In this document: piece after piece, positions 1 to 9,512 of the stretch
How positions within the stretch are numbered: the first letter of the stretch is position 1
How the letters are laid out: each line of letters opens with the position of its first letter
From: Clostridiaceae bacterium
GTDB taxonomy: Bacteria > Bacillota > Clostridia > Saccharofermentanales > Saccharofermentanaceae
DNA: 44,187 bases
NCBI GenBank assembly: GCA_012718915.1
Contig: JAAYBI010000014.1
Coordinates: forward strand, 1-44,187
Reading direction: 5' to 3'
Made by a program: the position numbers and the translations under genes
Notes under the pieces: generated by a model
Databases searched by the model: none
Seen by the model: only the letters and a program-made list of their open reading frames with translations
Told to the model about the DNA's origin: nothing

Positions 1-100
1 AAGGGGGTAAAACAGTCATCTGGAATTGTCTCGCCAATTGCGACTTGTTCTTCAATGTGCATATAATGAAGAGATTATACTAACCGATGAGGAGTTAAAA

Positions 101-487
101 ATGACAAAAGAATTAACCCGATTGACAACTGAAGATCAGGTGGCCAAATTGCTTGGATTCGAACTGCTGGAAGTATCGCCGGGATATGCCAAGGCAGAAA
201 TGCAAATTCAGTCTTCTCACCTTAACGGCATCGGAACCCTTCACGGCGGCATTATGTTCTCGCTTGCAGATTATGTTTTCGCAGTAGCGGCGAACAGTTA
301 CGGCACCCCCACGGTAGCTGTACAGGCAGGAATTTCATACTATAAAACGCCATCCGGACCGATAGTTTCGGCAGAATCTAAAGAGTTATCTAACGGGCGA
401 AAAATTTGCTCGTATGAGGTCGAAATCAGAGATCCGGACGGCACACTCGTTGCAAAGTTCATCGGAACGGGCTATCGCAAGATATAA
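101..487 (+). CDS. PaaI-family hotdog-fold acyl-CoA thioesterase
   Basis: Probably hydrolyses an acyl-CoA or aryl-CoA thioester in the cytoplasm. The 128-residue product is a single hotdog domain of usual length for the family. The PaaI signature is visible: N42-G43 followed by LHGG at 47-50 and the acidic catalytic position D57 in SLAD. The frame is open upstream to a TTG at 26, but GAGGAG at 89-94 lies six bases before the ATG at 101, and this start gives a normal N-terminus, so I chose it. The gene is followed by an AT-rich gap and a signalling gene, so context does not reveal the substrate. Substrate identity is unknown. Confidence 0.85.
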   Translation: MTKELTRLTTEDQVAKLLGFELLEVSPGYAKAEMQIQSSHLNGIGTLHGGIMFSLADYVFAVAANSYGTPTVAVQAGISYYKTPSGPIVSAESKELSNGRKICSYEVEIRDPDGTLVAKFIGTGYRKI

Positions 488-620
488 AATCGAAAATTTA
501 TATTACTTATTAATAAATTCTTATTTGATTAATCGCCCGAAAAGCATTTTTGCAATGTATAATAGATATATGTAATGTGAAGCATGAATTTTTGCCGGCT
601 CGTTTGTGGGGAATATCAGC

Positions 621-3137
621 ATGTCTATATCATCAAGGCCCTCTAAGAACAGCAACTTCATCTACAAGATGATAGTGACAGTTTTTGTTTTGATAGTCAT
701 CGTTGCCGGCATGGCATATATTCTCAAAACAAAAGACAATTATATAGATAAGACCAATCAAAAATTATCTGAGCAATCTCGTGTTGCGGTCTCTTTTATC
801 TCGCTTTCCGATTTCGCGGATGTTTTTTCCGAAGATTCGAGCATATCGAATCGCGCTCATTCTCGGCTGGAGTCTGAACTTATATATTTTGCGAAATCTA
901 TTGATGAAGTGAGATATGTTTATATTGAAGAGGTGGTTGGTGAAGAGAGTCGAATAATTGCCGACTCTACTTCTAACAACCCTATTCAAGTGACGTCCTT
1001 TTCCGACGATAACTTTCTGACAAATGCCTTTCTCGCATCAGACTTCATTCTTCCGCAAACTCAGATTGAGGGTCCTTTTGAGTCGACAACGCGCAAAGGT
1101 GATCGTTATATGCGCGTCACGACCCCGATTGAAAGCTCGCTCGCTTCCGGCGGCAAGTTGAACCTGGTCTTTGAATACGCTTCCGAGGCATATTATGGTG
1201 AGATCAATGAGCACGTTTTTCATGCAATAATAATGGTCGCTTGTGTCCTGATACTCGCGCTGATCTTGGTCTGGTTTGTCTTCAAGAATTTAGCATTGGC
1301 AGAGCGAAATCGATCAATTAAGGCGCGCGAAAAGCTTATAAACGCAATTTTTCAACGTTCACCGATTGGCGTTGCGCTAATGTATGAAGATCGTATTGTC
1401 ACGGGTGTTAACCCTGCGTTTGAGAGCATTCTCGATCGTACGGAAACCGAACTCAAAGAAATCACATGGGATGATCTGACGTTTGCCGATGATCATGATG
1501 CGGAAAGATTGCTAATTGAAAAATTTCGATCTCGTGAGATTGATGAGTATGAGATCGAAAAGCGTTTTGTTCGACCGAATGGTGAAGAAATATGGTGCCG
1601 GGTGAGCATTATTCGTTTTGAACTGAGCAACAGAAATGATTTGACGCATCTGTGTCTGATTCAGAATATCAATCAGCGAAGGTCCGCTGAACGGGCCTTG
1701 AAGGAATCCGAACGGAGCAAATCCGTTTTGCTGTCGCATTTGCCCGGCATGGCGTATCGATGTGACAATGATTCGGATTGGACCATGCGTTTTGTTTCGG
1801 AGGGATGCCGTGAACTTACCGGATATAATTCTGAAGAATTAATTAACAATTTCTCTCTCTCGTTTAACGACTTAATCGTTCCGGAATATCAGGGGGTTCT
1901 CCGCAAGGAGTGGGATCGAGTCCTGGCGCTGCACGTGCCTTTTCACGCCGAGTACGAGATTCTTACTAAGCTCGGCTCTCGAAAATGGGTGTTAGAAATG
2001 GGGCAGGGCATATACGATGATTCTGATGAAGTGATTGCGCTTGAGGGCATTATTATTGACATGACCGCAAGGAAAAAGCAAGAAGAACGGATTCGCTACC
2101 TTAACGACCACGATTTTTTGACCGGCTTATACAATCGCCAGTTTTTTGAAAAAGAAAAAATGCGTATGGATAAGCTCAAATATATGCCGCTTACCTTTAT
2201 GATCTGTGATATCAATGGATTAAGGTTGATTAATGATGCGTTCGGTCAGAATGTCGGTGATACGGTGATCATCGAAACGGCTCGATTTCTTGAACAGTAT
2301 TGCTCGAAAAACGGCTTGATTGCTCGAACCGGAGGTAATGAATTCTCGATGTTGCTTCCTAATACCTCACTTGAGGAAGCTCATGCGCTTTGCACAAAAA
2401 TTCAAAGCAATATCGAAATGAGAAATCAGACAATCGGTGAGATGACTTTCGATATGAGCGTGTCCATCGGCTATAGTACGAGAGTGTCTCACGCAACTTC
2501 GTTTTCGGATATTATTCGTGAAGCGACGGAATACATGTACAAGCGGAAGCTTCTGGACCGTAAAAGTTCGCACAGTGCCATTGTGTCGTCGATTATGACG
2601 ACGCTTTATGAGAGAAGCCAAGAGACGAAGAATCATGCCATACGTCTTGCCGAGATCTCAAAGGCCATTGCAAGACGGTTTAATCTGAGTCAAAGCAGCC
2701 TTGATGACCTTGAGTTATTTGCGATGTTGCACGATATCGGAAAGGTCGGCATAGACGACCGCATTTTAAATAAGCCGGGAAAATTAGATGACGACGAGTG
2801 GAAAATAATGAAAAAACACCCCGAGATCGGCTATCGAATCGCGATGTCGACGCCGGATCTCGAGCGTATTGCCGACTATATTCTGTCTCATCACGAGAGA
2901 TGGGATGGCAAGGGTTATCCCAGAGGATTAAAAGGTGATGAGATTCCTTTGCCTGCAAGAATTTTAGCGGTAGCAGACACATATGATGCGATGATCGAGG
3001 ATAGAGTTTATCGCAAAGGAGTGCATCGAGACGAGGCCATAGAAGAAATACTTCGAAATCGCGGCTCGCAATTTGATCCTGAAGTAGCGGATCTTTTCGT
3101 GGAGGCGCTTCAGGAATATGAACAGTCAAATATGTAA
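621..3137 (+). CDS. Membrane PAS-PAS-GGDEF-HD-GYP protein (probable c-di-GMP phosphodiesterase)
   Basis: Likely senses an external or membrane signal and degrades cyclic di-GMP. In the 838-residue form there is a membrane helix at about 12-35, an extracytoplasmic region to about 200, a second helix at about 202-222, two PAS domains (about 240-355 and 365-485), a GGDEF domain (about 490-645) and an HD-GYP domain (about 650-830). The HD-GYP part is intact: HDIGK at 704-708, HH at 757-758 and GYP at 765-767. The GGDEF signature reads GGNEF (571-575), so that domain is probably not a cyclase and may bind GTP or be structural. The frame opens at GTG 606, but GTGGGGAA (606-613) looks like the ribosome site for ATG 621. 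Confidence 0.88.
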   Translation: MSISSRPSKNSNFIYKMIVTVFVLIVIVAGMAYILKTKDNYIDKTNQKLSEQSRVAVSFISLSDFADVFSEDSSISNRAHSRLESELIYFAKSIDEVRYVYIEEVVGEESRIIADSTSNNPIQVTSFSDDNFLTNAFLASDFILPQTQIEGPFESTTRKGDRYMRVTTPIESSLASGGKLNLVFEYASEAYYGEINEHVFHAIIMVACVLILALILVWFVFKNLALAERNRSIKAREKLINAIFQRSPIGVALMYEDRIVTGVNPAFESILDRTETELKEITWDDLTFADDHDAERLLIEKFRSREIDEYEIEKRFVRPNGEEIWCRVSIIRFELSNRNDLTHLCLIQNINQRRSAERALKESERSKSVLLSHLPGMAYRCDNDSDWTMRFVSEGCRELTGYNSEELINNFSLSFNDLIVPEYQGVLRKEWDRVLALHVPFHAEYEILTKLGSRKWVLEMGQGIYDDSDEVIALEGIIIDMTARKKQEERIRYLNDHDFLTGLYNRQFFEKEKMRMDKLKYMPLTFMICDINGLRLINDAFGQNVGDTVIIETARFLEQYCSKNGLIARTGGNEFSMLLPNTSLEEAHALCTKIQSNIEMRNQTIGEMTFDMSVSIGYSTRVSHATSFSDIIREATEYMYKRKLLDRKSSHSAIVSSIMTTLYERSQETKNHAIRLAEISKAIARRFNLSQSSLDDLELFAMLHDIGKVGIDDRILNKPGKLDDDEWKIMKKHPEIGYRIAMSTPDLERIADYILSHHERWDGKGYPRGLKGDEIPLPARILAVADTYDAMIEDRVYRKGVHRDEAIEEILRNRGSQFDPEVADLFVEALQEYEQSNM

Positions 3138-3240
3138 TATACAGCTGATGATTGCATCTGAAATAATTCTGTGTTTTCCCGTTGCCGGGTAATAGGGTGA
3201 TGTAATTACACCTCCAAAGTGTTAAAATATATTTAGGTTT

Positions 3241-3249
3241 GGAGGTGAT
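3241..3249 (+). promoter_or_regulatory. Strong ribosome binding site deciding the lipoprotein start
   Basis: GGAGGTGAT sits four bases before ATG 3254. The longest open frame starts at TTG 3239 and would include this site inside the coding region, so the TTG is rejected. Confidence 0.85.
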
Positions 3250-3253
3250 CATT

Positions 3254-4018
3254 ATGAATGACAGATTGCGAAGAATTTGCGTTCGAGGATTTAGGGCCTC
3301 TTTCGGGCGATTTCTCGGTCTTGCGATGATTATTGTCGTTTTAATTTCTTTCTGCGGATGCAAGTATCTTTTCGATAATTACAGATCCGGATCTTCTGCC
3401 CAAAGGGCTTCTGAGGCTTCCCCATCAGGTATAACAGATAGTACAAGCGCTTCGGATAGTGATTTGCCTGCCAATGGCGATGCGGTGGATTCGACCTCTT
3501 TGTCCTCTGAAGAGACGAGCGCTTCCGATACTTCGGATGCGACTTCCACAGAGAGTGAGACGGTAGAGACGACGGTCAATCGACTTCCGGCGAATCCTTC
3601 AAGTATGTACTCGAGTTATGCATTTATGAAGTCTTTTGATCCGGAAACCGGAGTTGCGGCGTTTGATTATTTCGACATGTTAAGAGGACAAGATGCAATC
3701 GATTTTTTGGTGAGCAACAAGGGCTATACCCCTGAAGCCGCTGCTGAAGAGGTTAATGAGTACGCGGATGGTGAATTTGTTCTGAAAAACGTAAATCCGC
3801 AGTTGAGATATGCCGATATGAGCGTTGTCTCAATCTCTATGATGTATGACGCAGCAGGAGTAATTAGCACAGATGCTAATACATTTTCTCTGAACTATGC
3901 GGATTTTCTTTTATTATTTCAAAGTCATCCGGGAGATGTAGTTGATGGCATCTTTTTCTATTATGTAACCGTTGCGAACGGACAAATTACGGCTGTTGAT
4001 CAAGTTTATTGGCCATAA
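3254..4018 (+). CDS. Ser/Thr-rich secreted lipoprotein of unknown function
   Basis: I do not recognise the family. The 254-residue product has a basic N-terminus, a hydrophobic stretch at about 22-35 and a lipobox-like FCGC, so it is probably lipid-anchored outside the membrane. Residues about 45-115 are a low-complexity Ser/Thr/Asp/Glu-rich linker. The C-terminal 135 residues look folded, with alternating hydrophobic stretches ending DQVYWP. It follows the HD-GYP gene by about 115 bases with its own strong ribosome site. The linker-plus-small-domain layout suggests a surface-exposed binding domain, but that is inference. F at the -3 lipobox position is unusual; the same arrangement (FSGC) occurs in the first serpin here. 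Confidence 0.7.
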   Translation: MNDRLRRICVRGFRASFGRFLGLAMIIVVLISFCGCKYLFDNYRSGSSAQRASEASPSGITDSTSASDSDLPANGDAVDSTSLSSEETSASDTSDATSTESETVETTVNRLPANPSSMYSSYAFMKSFDPETGVAAFDYFDMLRGQDAIDFLVSNKGYTPEAAAEEVNEYADGEFVLKNVNPQLRYADMSVVSISMMYDAAGVISTDANTFSLNYADFLLLFQSHPGDVVDGIFFYYVTVANGQITAVDQVYWP

Positions 4019-4045
4019 AGGTATTTGAGTACGATTTTCTATGGT

Positions 4046-4060
4046 TAAATAGCCTATTTA
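4046..4060. promoter_or_regulatory. 15-bp inverted repeat upstream of the GH3 gene
   Basis: TAAATAG and CTATTTA form perfect 7-base arms around one C. The site lies about 110 bases before the GH3 start, in the 4019-4170 gap, and could be an operator. No clear -35/-10 pair was found beside it, so the role is open. Confidence 0.3.
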
Positions 4061-4170
4061 GCTCTTGTTTGTTAACATTCTTTTAAAGACCTGAATTAAT
4101 CCGGTATCATGCCTCAAATTACTGTCGAGTATGGCATAATAACATCATCTCGTTTTTATGGAGGCATCAG

Positions 4171-6288
4171 ATGGATAAGCATGATCGTAATCGTTTGAGA
4201 GCGCAGGAACTGGTTGCGCAGATGACGATAGAAGAACGAATAGACCAATTAACCTATCACGCACCTGCAATTCCCCGTCTTAATGTTCCTTCATATAACT
4301 GGTGGAATGAGGCATTACATGGTGTTGCCAGGGCCGGAACGGCGACTGTTTTTCCTCAGGCGATTGCTTTGGCGGCAATGTTTGATAAGGCGTTTCTTGA
4401 AGAAATCGCGGATGCAATAGCGGCCGAGGGGCGCGCAAAGTTCAATCAAGCCTCCGCCCATGGAGACCGGGACATATACAAAGGACTGACCTTTTGGTCA
4501 CCGAATGTCAATATTTTCCGTGATCCGAGATGGGGCCGAGGGCATGAGACTTATGGAGAGGATCCGTATCTATCATCTCAACTTGGCATCGCCTTTATCA
4601 GAGGACTTCAAGGTTCCGGTGAGTTTTTGAAGAGCGCTGCTTGTGCGAAGCATTTTGCTGTTCACAGTGGTCCTGAGTCGCTCCGGCATGAATTTGATGC
4701 CGTCGTTTCGGATAAAGATCTTTGGGAGACATATCTGCCGGCGTTTGAAGCGTGCGTTCGTGAAGCTGACGTGGAATCGGTGATGGGAGCTTATAATCGG
4801 ACTAACGGAGAACCGTGTTGTGGCAGTCACACATTACTGGCAAATATTCTGAGAGATAAGTGGGGCTTTAAGGGGCATGTCGTATCGGATTGTTGGGCAA
4901 TTCGAGATTTCCATGAACATCACCGAGTGACTAAGACTCCGGTTGAATCTGCTGCATTGGCGCTGGATGCCGGGTGCGATCTGAATTGCGGCAACATGTA
5001 TTTGCATCTCAAGTCTGCTTGGATGCAGGGCTTGGTGACCGACGAGCAGGTGACGGAAGCCGCTGTTCGCCTCTTTACGACTCGATACAAACTTGGTCTT
5101 TTCGATAAGACCGATTTTGATGATATTGCATATGACATTGTCGCTTGCAAGGCTCATTTGGACATGAGTGTGCGTGCGGCAGAGAAATCTATGGTTCTTT
5201 TGAAAAATGACGGTATCCTGCCTCTTAATCCGAATGCACTCAAGACGGTTGCGGTTATCGGCCCTAATGCCGACAGTCGCAAGGCACTCATTGGTAATTA
5301 CCACGGTACTTCGCCCCGATATGTGACCCCGCTTGAAGGTATAGAGGATTTCTTGGGTGACGCGGTTCGGGTACTGTATTCTGTTGGGTCAGAATTATCA
5401 TTTAATCGCAGTGAGTTTTTAGCACAGCCTAACGATCGGATAGCCGAAGCGGTTTATACTGCGGAGCAAAGTGATGTTGTCATACTATTTGTAGGCTTGG
5501 ACGAGACGCTTGAAGGCGAAGAGGGTGACACCGGTAACAGTGATGCATCTGGAGATAAAAAATCCCTGTACTTACCTGATGTTCAGAATCATTTAATTGA
5601 GAAAGTTACTGCTGTCGGTAAGCCGGTCATTGTTTGTCTGTTGGCCGGAAGCAGTATTGATTTGACATATGCCGATGAGCACTGTGCTGCTGTGATTCAG
5701 GCATGGTATCCCGGTGCGCTTGGCGGTCGGGCAATCGCTAATGTTCTTTTCGGTAAATCTGCTCCGAGCGGCAAACTTCCTGTCACCTTCTACAGGCAGG
5801 ATCAGGATCTTCCGGACTTTACGGACTATTCGATGCAGGGAAGAACATACAGATATCTGAGCAACATGCCGTTGTATCCTTTCGGATATGGACTGACTTA
5901 CGGAAGAGCACAAATTGAATGTGAAGGTATCGACAGAGAGCTTGCGGTAGGGAACGCGTTGGAATTGTCTTTGACGATTAAGAATCCGGGGGACAGATCA
6001 ATTGACGAAGTGATTCAGGTCTATAGCCGCCCCATCAATTGCAAAGATGCGCCGCCAAATCCTGTGTTGGTTGCATTTGAGCGCGTTTGCGTTGAAGCGG
6101 GGCAATCCGTTCATTTGGACCTGTCTTTAGAATCAGAGCGCTTCAGTGTCGTCGATGAAGAGGGCAAACGATATATTGCAGAAGGCCAATGGGACGTCTT
6201 TGTCAGTTTTTCACAACCGGATCTGAGAAGCAAGCAATTATTGGGAGCTGAACCGATTGCTCTTCGGGTGTCTGTGAATCGTGCATAA
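4171..6288 (+). CDS. Glycoside hydrolase family 3, probable beta-xylosidase
   Basis: Probably releases xylose from the non-reducing end of xylo-oligosaccharides inside the cell. The 705-residue protein has no signal peptide. It shows the GH3 TIM barrel, with KHF at 160-162 and the nucleophile region VVSDCWA, where D240 is the expected catalytic Asp. SDC rather than SDW is typical of the xylosidase/arabinofuranosidase side of the family. An alpha/beta sandwich domain (about 340-550) and a C-terminal fibronectin III-like domain (about 590-700) follow. The acid/base Glu is probably among the Glu residues at 448-451. GGAGG (4160-4164) lies six bases before ATG. xylA and xylB next door support a xylose-releasing role; beta-glucosidase or arabinofuranosidase activity remains possible. 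Confidence 0.88.
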   Translation: MDKHDRNRLRAQELVAQMTIEERIDQLTYHAPAIPRLNVPSYNWWNEALHGVARAGTATVFPQAIALAAMFDKAFLEEIADAIAAEGRAKFNQASAHGDRDIYKGLTFWSPNVNIFRDPRWGRGHETYGEDPYLSSQLGIAFIRGLQGSGEFLKSAACAKHFAVHSGPESLRHEFDAVVSDKDLWETYLPAFEACVREADVESVMGAYNRTNGEPCCGSHTLLANILRDKWGFKGHVVSDCWAIRDFHEHHRVTKTPVESAALALDAGCDLNCGNMYLHLKSAWMQGLVTDEQVTEAAVRLFTTRYKLGLFDKTDFDDIAYDIVACKAHLDMSVRAAEKSMVLLKNDGILPLNPNALKTVAVIGPNADSRKALIGNYHGTSPRYVTPLEGIEDFLGDAVRVLYSVGSELSFNRSEFLAQPNDRIAEAVYTAEQSDVVILFVGLDETLEGEEGDTGNSDASGDKKSLYLPDVQNHLIEKVTAVGKPVIVCLLAGSSIDLTYADEHCAAVIQAWYPGALGGRAIANVLFGKSAPSGKLPVTFYRQDQDLPDFTDYSMQGRTYRYLSNMPLYPFGYGLTYGRAQIECEGIDRELAVGNALELSLTIKNPGDRSIDEVIQVYSRPINCKDAPPNPVLVAFERVCVEAGQSVHLDLSLESERFSVVDEEGKRYIAEGQWDVFVSFSQPDLRSKQLLGAEPIALRVSVNRA

Positions 6289-6331
6289 TCGTGCCGACGA
6301 GGATTTCTTTTCCGAAAGAGGCTGAAGGTTA

Positions 6332-6360
6332 TTGACATCTTATTCGCAGGGTTGTAATCT
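6332..6360 (+). promoter_or_regulatory. Strong sigma-70-type promoter for xylA-xylB
   Basis: TTGACA (6332-6337), a 17-base spacer and TAATCT (6355-6360). The expected start of transcription is near 6367, about 160 bases before the xylA start. Confidence 0.75.
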
Positions 6361-6374
6361 GTAATAGACATAGG

Positions 6375-6390
6375 CCGTGCTCGAGCACGG
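6375..6390. promoter_or_regulatory. Perfect 16-bp palindrome, probable xylose-operon operator
   Basis: CCGTGCTCGAGCACGG is an exact even palindrome with a central CG, a pattern typical of LacI/GalR-family operators. It lies about 8-23 bases downstream of the predicted transcription start of xylA, a standard repression position. No regulator gene is in the window. Confidence 0.6.
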
Positions 6391-6493
6391 AAGATGTTCG
6401 AAATGACAATCATAGTATAGTAACGATGCCAGAAATCGATATGAATACACCATGATTGTCTCGAAATATAAGGTAAATTGTTTTTTTGAAGTG

Positions 6494-6507
6494 GGCCGCT
6501 TGCGGCC
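6494..6507 (+). promoter_or_regulatory. GC-rich inverted repeat just before the xylA ribosome site
   Basis: GGCCGC-TT-GCGGCC, preceded by a run of seven T (6481-6487) and followed within a few bases by the AAGGAAGGA ribosome site. As RNA it would form a small hairpin that might protect the 5' end or tune translation; function unknown. Confidence 0.4.
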
Positions 6508-6527
6508 GAAGAAAGGAAGGAACGAAC

Positions 6528-7841
6528 ATGACCGAGTTTTATCCAAACATTCCCAAGATCCGCTACGAGGGCAGTAAGTCTAAGAACCCACTTTCTTTCC
6601 GTTTTTATAACCCGGAGGAAGTTATCGCCGGCAAGACCATGAGAGATCACTTGAGATTTGCTATGTCATATTGGCATACCATGGTTGCTGAAGGAACAGA
6701 TATTTTCGGATCCGGAACCATTGATAAAAAGTATGGTGCGACTGATCCGCTCGAACAGGCTAAGAATAAGGCAAGAGCTTCTTTTGAGTTGATGGATAAG
6801 CTCGACATCGATTTCTTCTGTTTCCACGACAGAGATATCGCTCCTGAGGGCGCAACGCTTGAAGAGTCGAACAAGAATCTTGATGCTATTGCCGATGTTC
6901 TCGAAGAGGGCATGAAGAAGTACAATAAGAAGCTTCTCTGGGGCACGGCAAACCTTTTCAGCAATCGCCGTTATATGAATGGTGCCGGAACTTCTCCGAA
7001 TGCCGATGTATTTGCATATGCTGCGGCACAGATTAAGAAGGCGCTCGAAGTAACTGTCCGTTTAGGCGGCGAGGGTTATGTTTTCTGGGGTGGTCGTGAA
7101 GGTTATGAGACTCTTTTGAACACCGATATGGCTTTTGAGCAAGCAAATATGGCTCGCCTGATGAGAATGACTGTCGATTACGGCAGAAGCATCGGATTCA
7201 CCGGCGATTTCTATATCGAGCCGAAGCCGAAGGAGCCCATGAAGCACCAATACGATTTTGACGTAGCAACGGTTATGGCATTCTTGAAGACCTACGGTCT
7301 CGAGAAAGATTTCAAGATGAATGTCGAAGCTAACCACGCAACTTTGGCACAACACACATTCCAACATGAGCTTCGTGTTGCTGCTATCAATGGTGCTTTC
7401 GGTTCCGTTGACGCGAACCGCGGCGATACGCTCCTCGGATGGGATACGGATCAATTCCCGACGGATGTTTACGATAGCACTTTAGCGATGTACGAGATCA
7501 TTAAGGCCGGTGGTTTCACCAAAGGCGGGTTGAACTTTGACTCCAAGGCACGTCGTGCATCCAATGCACCGGAAGATGTTTTCTACAGCTATATTTCCGG
7601 TATGGATTGCTTCGCACTCGGTCTGAAGATGGCTTACAAGCTCATCGAAGACGGAAGAATTGACAACTTCGTATCTGATCGTTACGCCACATTCAAAGAA
7701 GGTATCGGCGCCAAGATTGTTGCCGGTGAAGTTTCAATGGCTGATCTTGAGAAGTATGCACTGGAGAAGGGCGAAGTCAAAGCACAGAGCGGACGTCAAG
7801 AACTTCTTGAGAGCATCCTCAACGACATTCTATTCGGTTAA
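6528..7841 (+). CDS. xylA: Xylose isomerase
   Basis: Interconverts D-xylose and D-xylulose in the cytoplasm using divalent metal. The 437-residue length is normal for class II enzymes. The catalytic region [12 protein letters not shown] places the His-Asp pair at H100/D101, [10 protein letters not shown] follows at about 185-194, and YIEPKPKEP supplies a metal-binding Glu at 231. I start at ATG 6528 because AAGGAAGGA lies about seven bases upstream; the frame is open to 6486, but that part runs through the GC-rich hairpin. xylB follows after 30 bases with its own GGAGGT, so the two are co-transcribed from the promoter at 6332, probably under the palindrome at 6375. Confidence 0.97.
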   Translation: MTEFYPNIPKIRYEGSKSKNPLSFRFYNPEEVIAGKTMRDHLRFAMSYWHTMVAEGTDIFGSGTIDKKYGATDPLEQAKNKARASFELMDKLDIDFFCFHDRDIAPEGATLEESNKNLDAIADVLEEGMKKYNKKLLWGTANLFSNRRYMNGAGTSPNADVFAYAAAQIKKALEVTVRLGGEGYVFWGGREGYETLLNTDMAFEQANMARLMRMTVDYGRSIGFTGDFYIEPKPKEPMKHQYDFDVATVMAFLKTYGLEKDFKMNVEANHATLAQHTFQHELRVAAINGAFGSVDANRGDTLLGWDTDQFPTDVYDSTLAMYEIIKAGGFTKGGLNFDSKARRASNAPEDVFYSYISGMDCFALGLKMAYKLIEDGRIDNFVSDRYATFKEGIGAKIVAGEVSMADLEKYALEKGEVKAQSGRQELLESILNDILFG

Positions 7842-7871
7842 TAAAAACACGCATTCAGCGGAGGTAATATC

Positions 7872-9392
7872 ATGGCATATCTGATTGGTGTTGACATTGG
7901 TACTTCCGGCACAAAGACCGTCATTTTTGACGAAGCCGGCAAGACGATTGCACAGGCCACCATAGAGTATCCCATGTATCAACCCGAAAACGGCTGGGCA
8001 GAGCAGCATCCCACTGACTGGTGGGATGCTGTTGTCGGTACTTTGCAAAAAGTTATCACCGATTCGGGCATTGATACTTCAGACGTTCGAGGCATCGGTC
8101 TTTCGGGACAGATGCACGGTCTGGTTATGTTAGATCGACAAGATCGCGTTATTCGCCCTGCAATCATCTGGTGTGACCAGAGAACGACGGCGGAATGTGA
8201 TCAGATTACCAGCCTTGTCGGCGCGGAACGCTTGATCGAGATCACTGCGAATCCTGCTCTTACAGGTTTTACGGCTTCAAAGATTCTTTGGGTTCGGAAC
8301 AACGAACCGCAGAATTACGAGAAGTGCGTGAGCATCTTGTTGCCCAAAGACTACATTCGCTTGCGTCTGACCGGCGAGCGTGCCACTGAGGCCTCGGATG
8401 CTTCGGGCATGCAGCTGTTGGATATCGGCAAGCGATCCTGGTCTGATGAAGTATTGACGAAGCTTTCTATCGACAAGTCGCTGCTGGCACCAGTATATGA
8501 GTCACCGGAAGTCACGGGTGCGATTACTCAGGAAATTGCTGATTTGACCGGATTGAAGGCGGGTACGCCCGTTGTCGGTGGTGCTGGTGATAATGCGGCA
8601 GCTGCTGTCGGTACCGGTGTTGTTGCTGACGGACAGTCCTTTACGACGATCGGGAGTTCCGGCGTTGTATACGCACACACAGCAGAAATGCACATCGATC
8701 CTAAGGGACGGGTTCATACTTTTTGTTGTGCCGTTCCGGGTGAATGGCATGTTATGGGCGTGACGCAAGGGGCTGGATTGTCACTGAAGTGGTTCAGAGA
8801 TAATTTTCTGGAATCATTTTCCGATACCGCTAAGGCGATGGGTGTGAGTCCTTACTATCTGATGGATCAAGCCGCAAGCAAGATTCCGATCGGATCAAAC
8901 CGCTTATTGTTTCTTCCGTATCTGATGGGAGAAAGAACGCCGCACTTAGATCCTTATGCGCGAGGCGTGTTCTACGGACTATCCGGGGTTCACGGCAAAG
9001 CAGATCTGATACGTGCCATTATGGAAGGCGTATCTTACTCTTTGAAAGATTGCCTTGAAGTGATTAAGGGCATGGACATCGATGTCAAAACGATGCGTGC
9101 GTGTGGTGGTGGTTCCGGTCCGTTCTGGCGTCAAATGTTAGCGGATGTCTATAACTGTGAAGTTGAGACAACAGATTCCAGTCAGGGACCTGCATTGGGT
9201 GTAGCCCTATTGGCCGGTGCAGGCACAGGTGTTTACGGTAGCGTGCGTGAGGCGTGTGAGGCAGCAATTCATACCAAGAGCAAGAACCCTCCCGGTCCTG
9301 CTGCAAGTAAAGACTATCAAAAGTTTTATGATCTCTTTGTACGAATTTATCCGCAGCTTAAGGACACCTACAAGACACTTTCGACGCTTTAG
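7872..9392 (+). CDS. xylB: Xylulokinase (FGGY family)
   Basis: Phosphorylates D-xylulose to xylulose 5-phosphate with ATP, feeding the pentose phosphate or phosphoketolase route. The 506-residue protein has the FGGY N-terminal phosphate loop DIGTSGTKT (8-16), the substrate contact MHGLV (81-85), the catalytic base in GGAGDN (D240) and the C-terminal ATP-site GGGSGP motif near 413. GGAGGT (7860-7865) lies six bases before ATG. It is the last gene of the xylA operon: a strong hairpin follows at 9427. Coupling to xylA favours xylulose over other sugars used by the family. Confidence 0.96.
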   Translation: MAYLIGVDIGTSGTKTVIFDEAGKTIAQATIEYPMYQPENGWAEQHPTDWWDAVVGTLQKVITDSGIDTSDVRGIGLSGQMHGLVMLDRQDRVIRPAIIWCDQRTTAECDQITSLVGAERLIEITANPALTGFTASKILWVRNNEPQNYEKCVSILLPKDYIRLRLTGERATEASDASGMQLLDIGKRSWSDEVLTKLSIDKSLLAPVYESPEVTGAITQEIADLTGLKAGTPVVGGAGDNAAAAVGTGVVADGQSFTTIGSSGVVYAHTAEMHIDPKGRVHTFCCAVPGEWHVMGVTQGAGLSLKWFRDNFLESFSDTAKAMGVSPYYLMDQAASKIPIGSNRLLFLPYLMGERTPHLDPYARGVFYGLSGVHGKADLIRAIMEGVSYSLKDCLEVIKGMDIDVKTMRACGGGSGPFWRQMLADVYNCEVETTDSSQGPALGVALLAGAGTGVYGSVREACEAAIHTKSKNPPGPAASKDYQKFYDLFVRIYPQLKDTYKTLSTL

Positions 9393-9426
9393 TGCGACAT
9401 AATCAGAAGTATTTTTCATGACAGTT

Positions 9427-9453
9427 GAGAGCCGGCATTTTTGCCGGCTCTTT
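9427..9453 (+). terminator. Rho-independent terminator of xylA-xylB
   Basis: Stem 9428-9437 paired with 9442-9451 (ten base pairs, GC-rich core GAGCCGGCA), TTTT loop. The T tract after the stem is short (TTT, then CC), so termination may be partial. Confidence 0.75.
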
Positions 9454-9512
9454 CCATTCCGATATTTGATAGGTTAAGATGAGACAGAGCGATGCGAAAA
9501 GGAGATTATCTG

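Noticed and set aside
3168-3192. Hairpin CCCG-TTGC-CGGG after the HD-GYP gene as a terminator
   Set aside because: Only four pairs and no T run.
2680-3363. Minus-strand open frame of 227 codons
   Set aside because: It lies opposite the HD-GYP domain and runs through the strong ribosome site of the next gene; no recognisable protein features.
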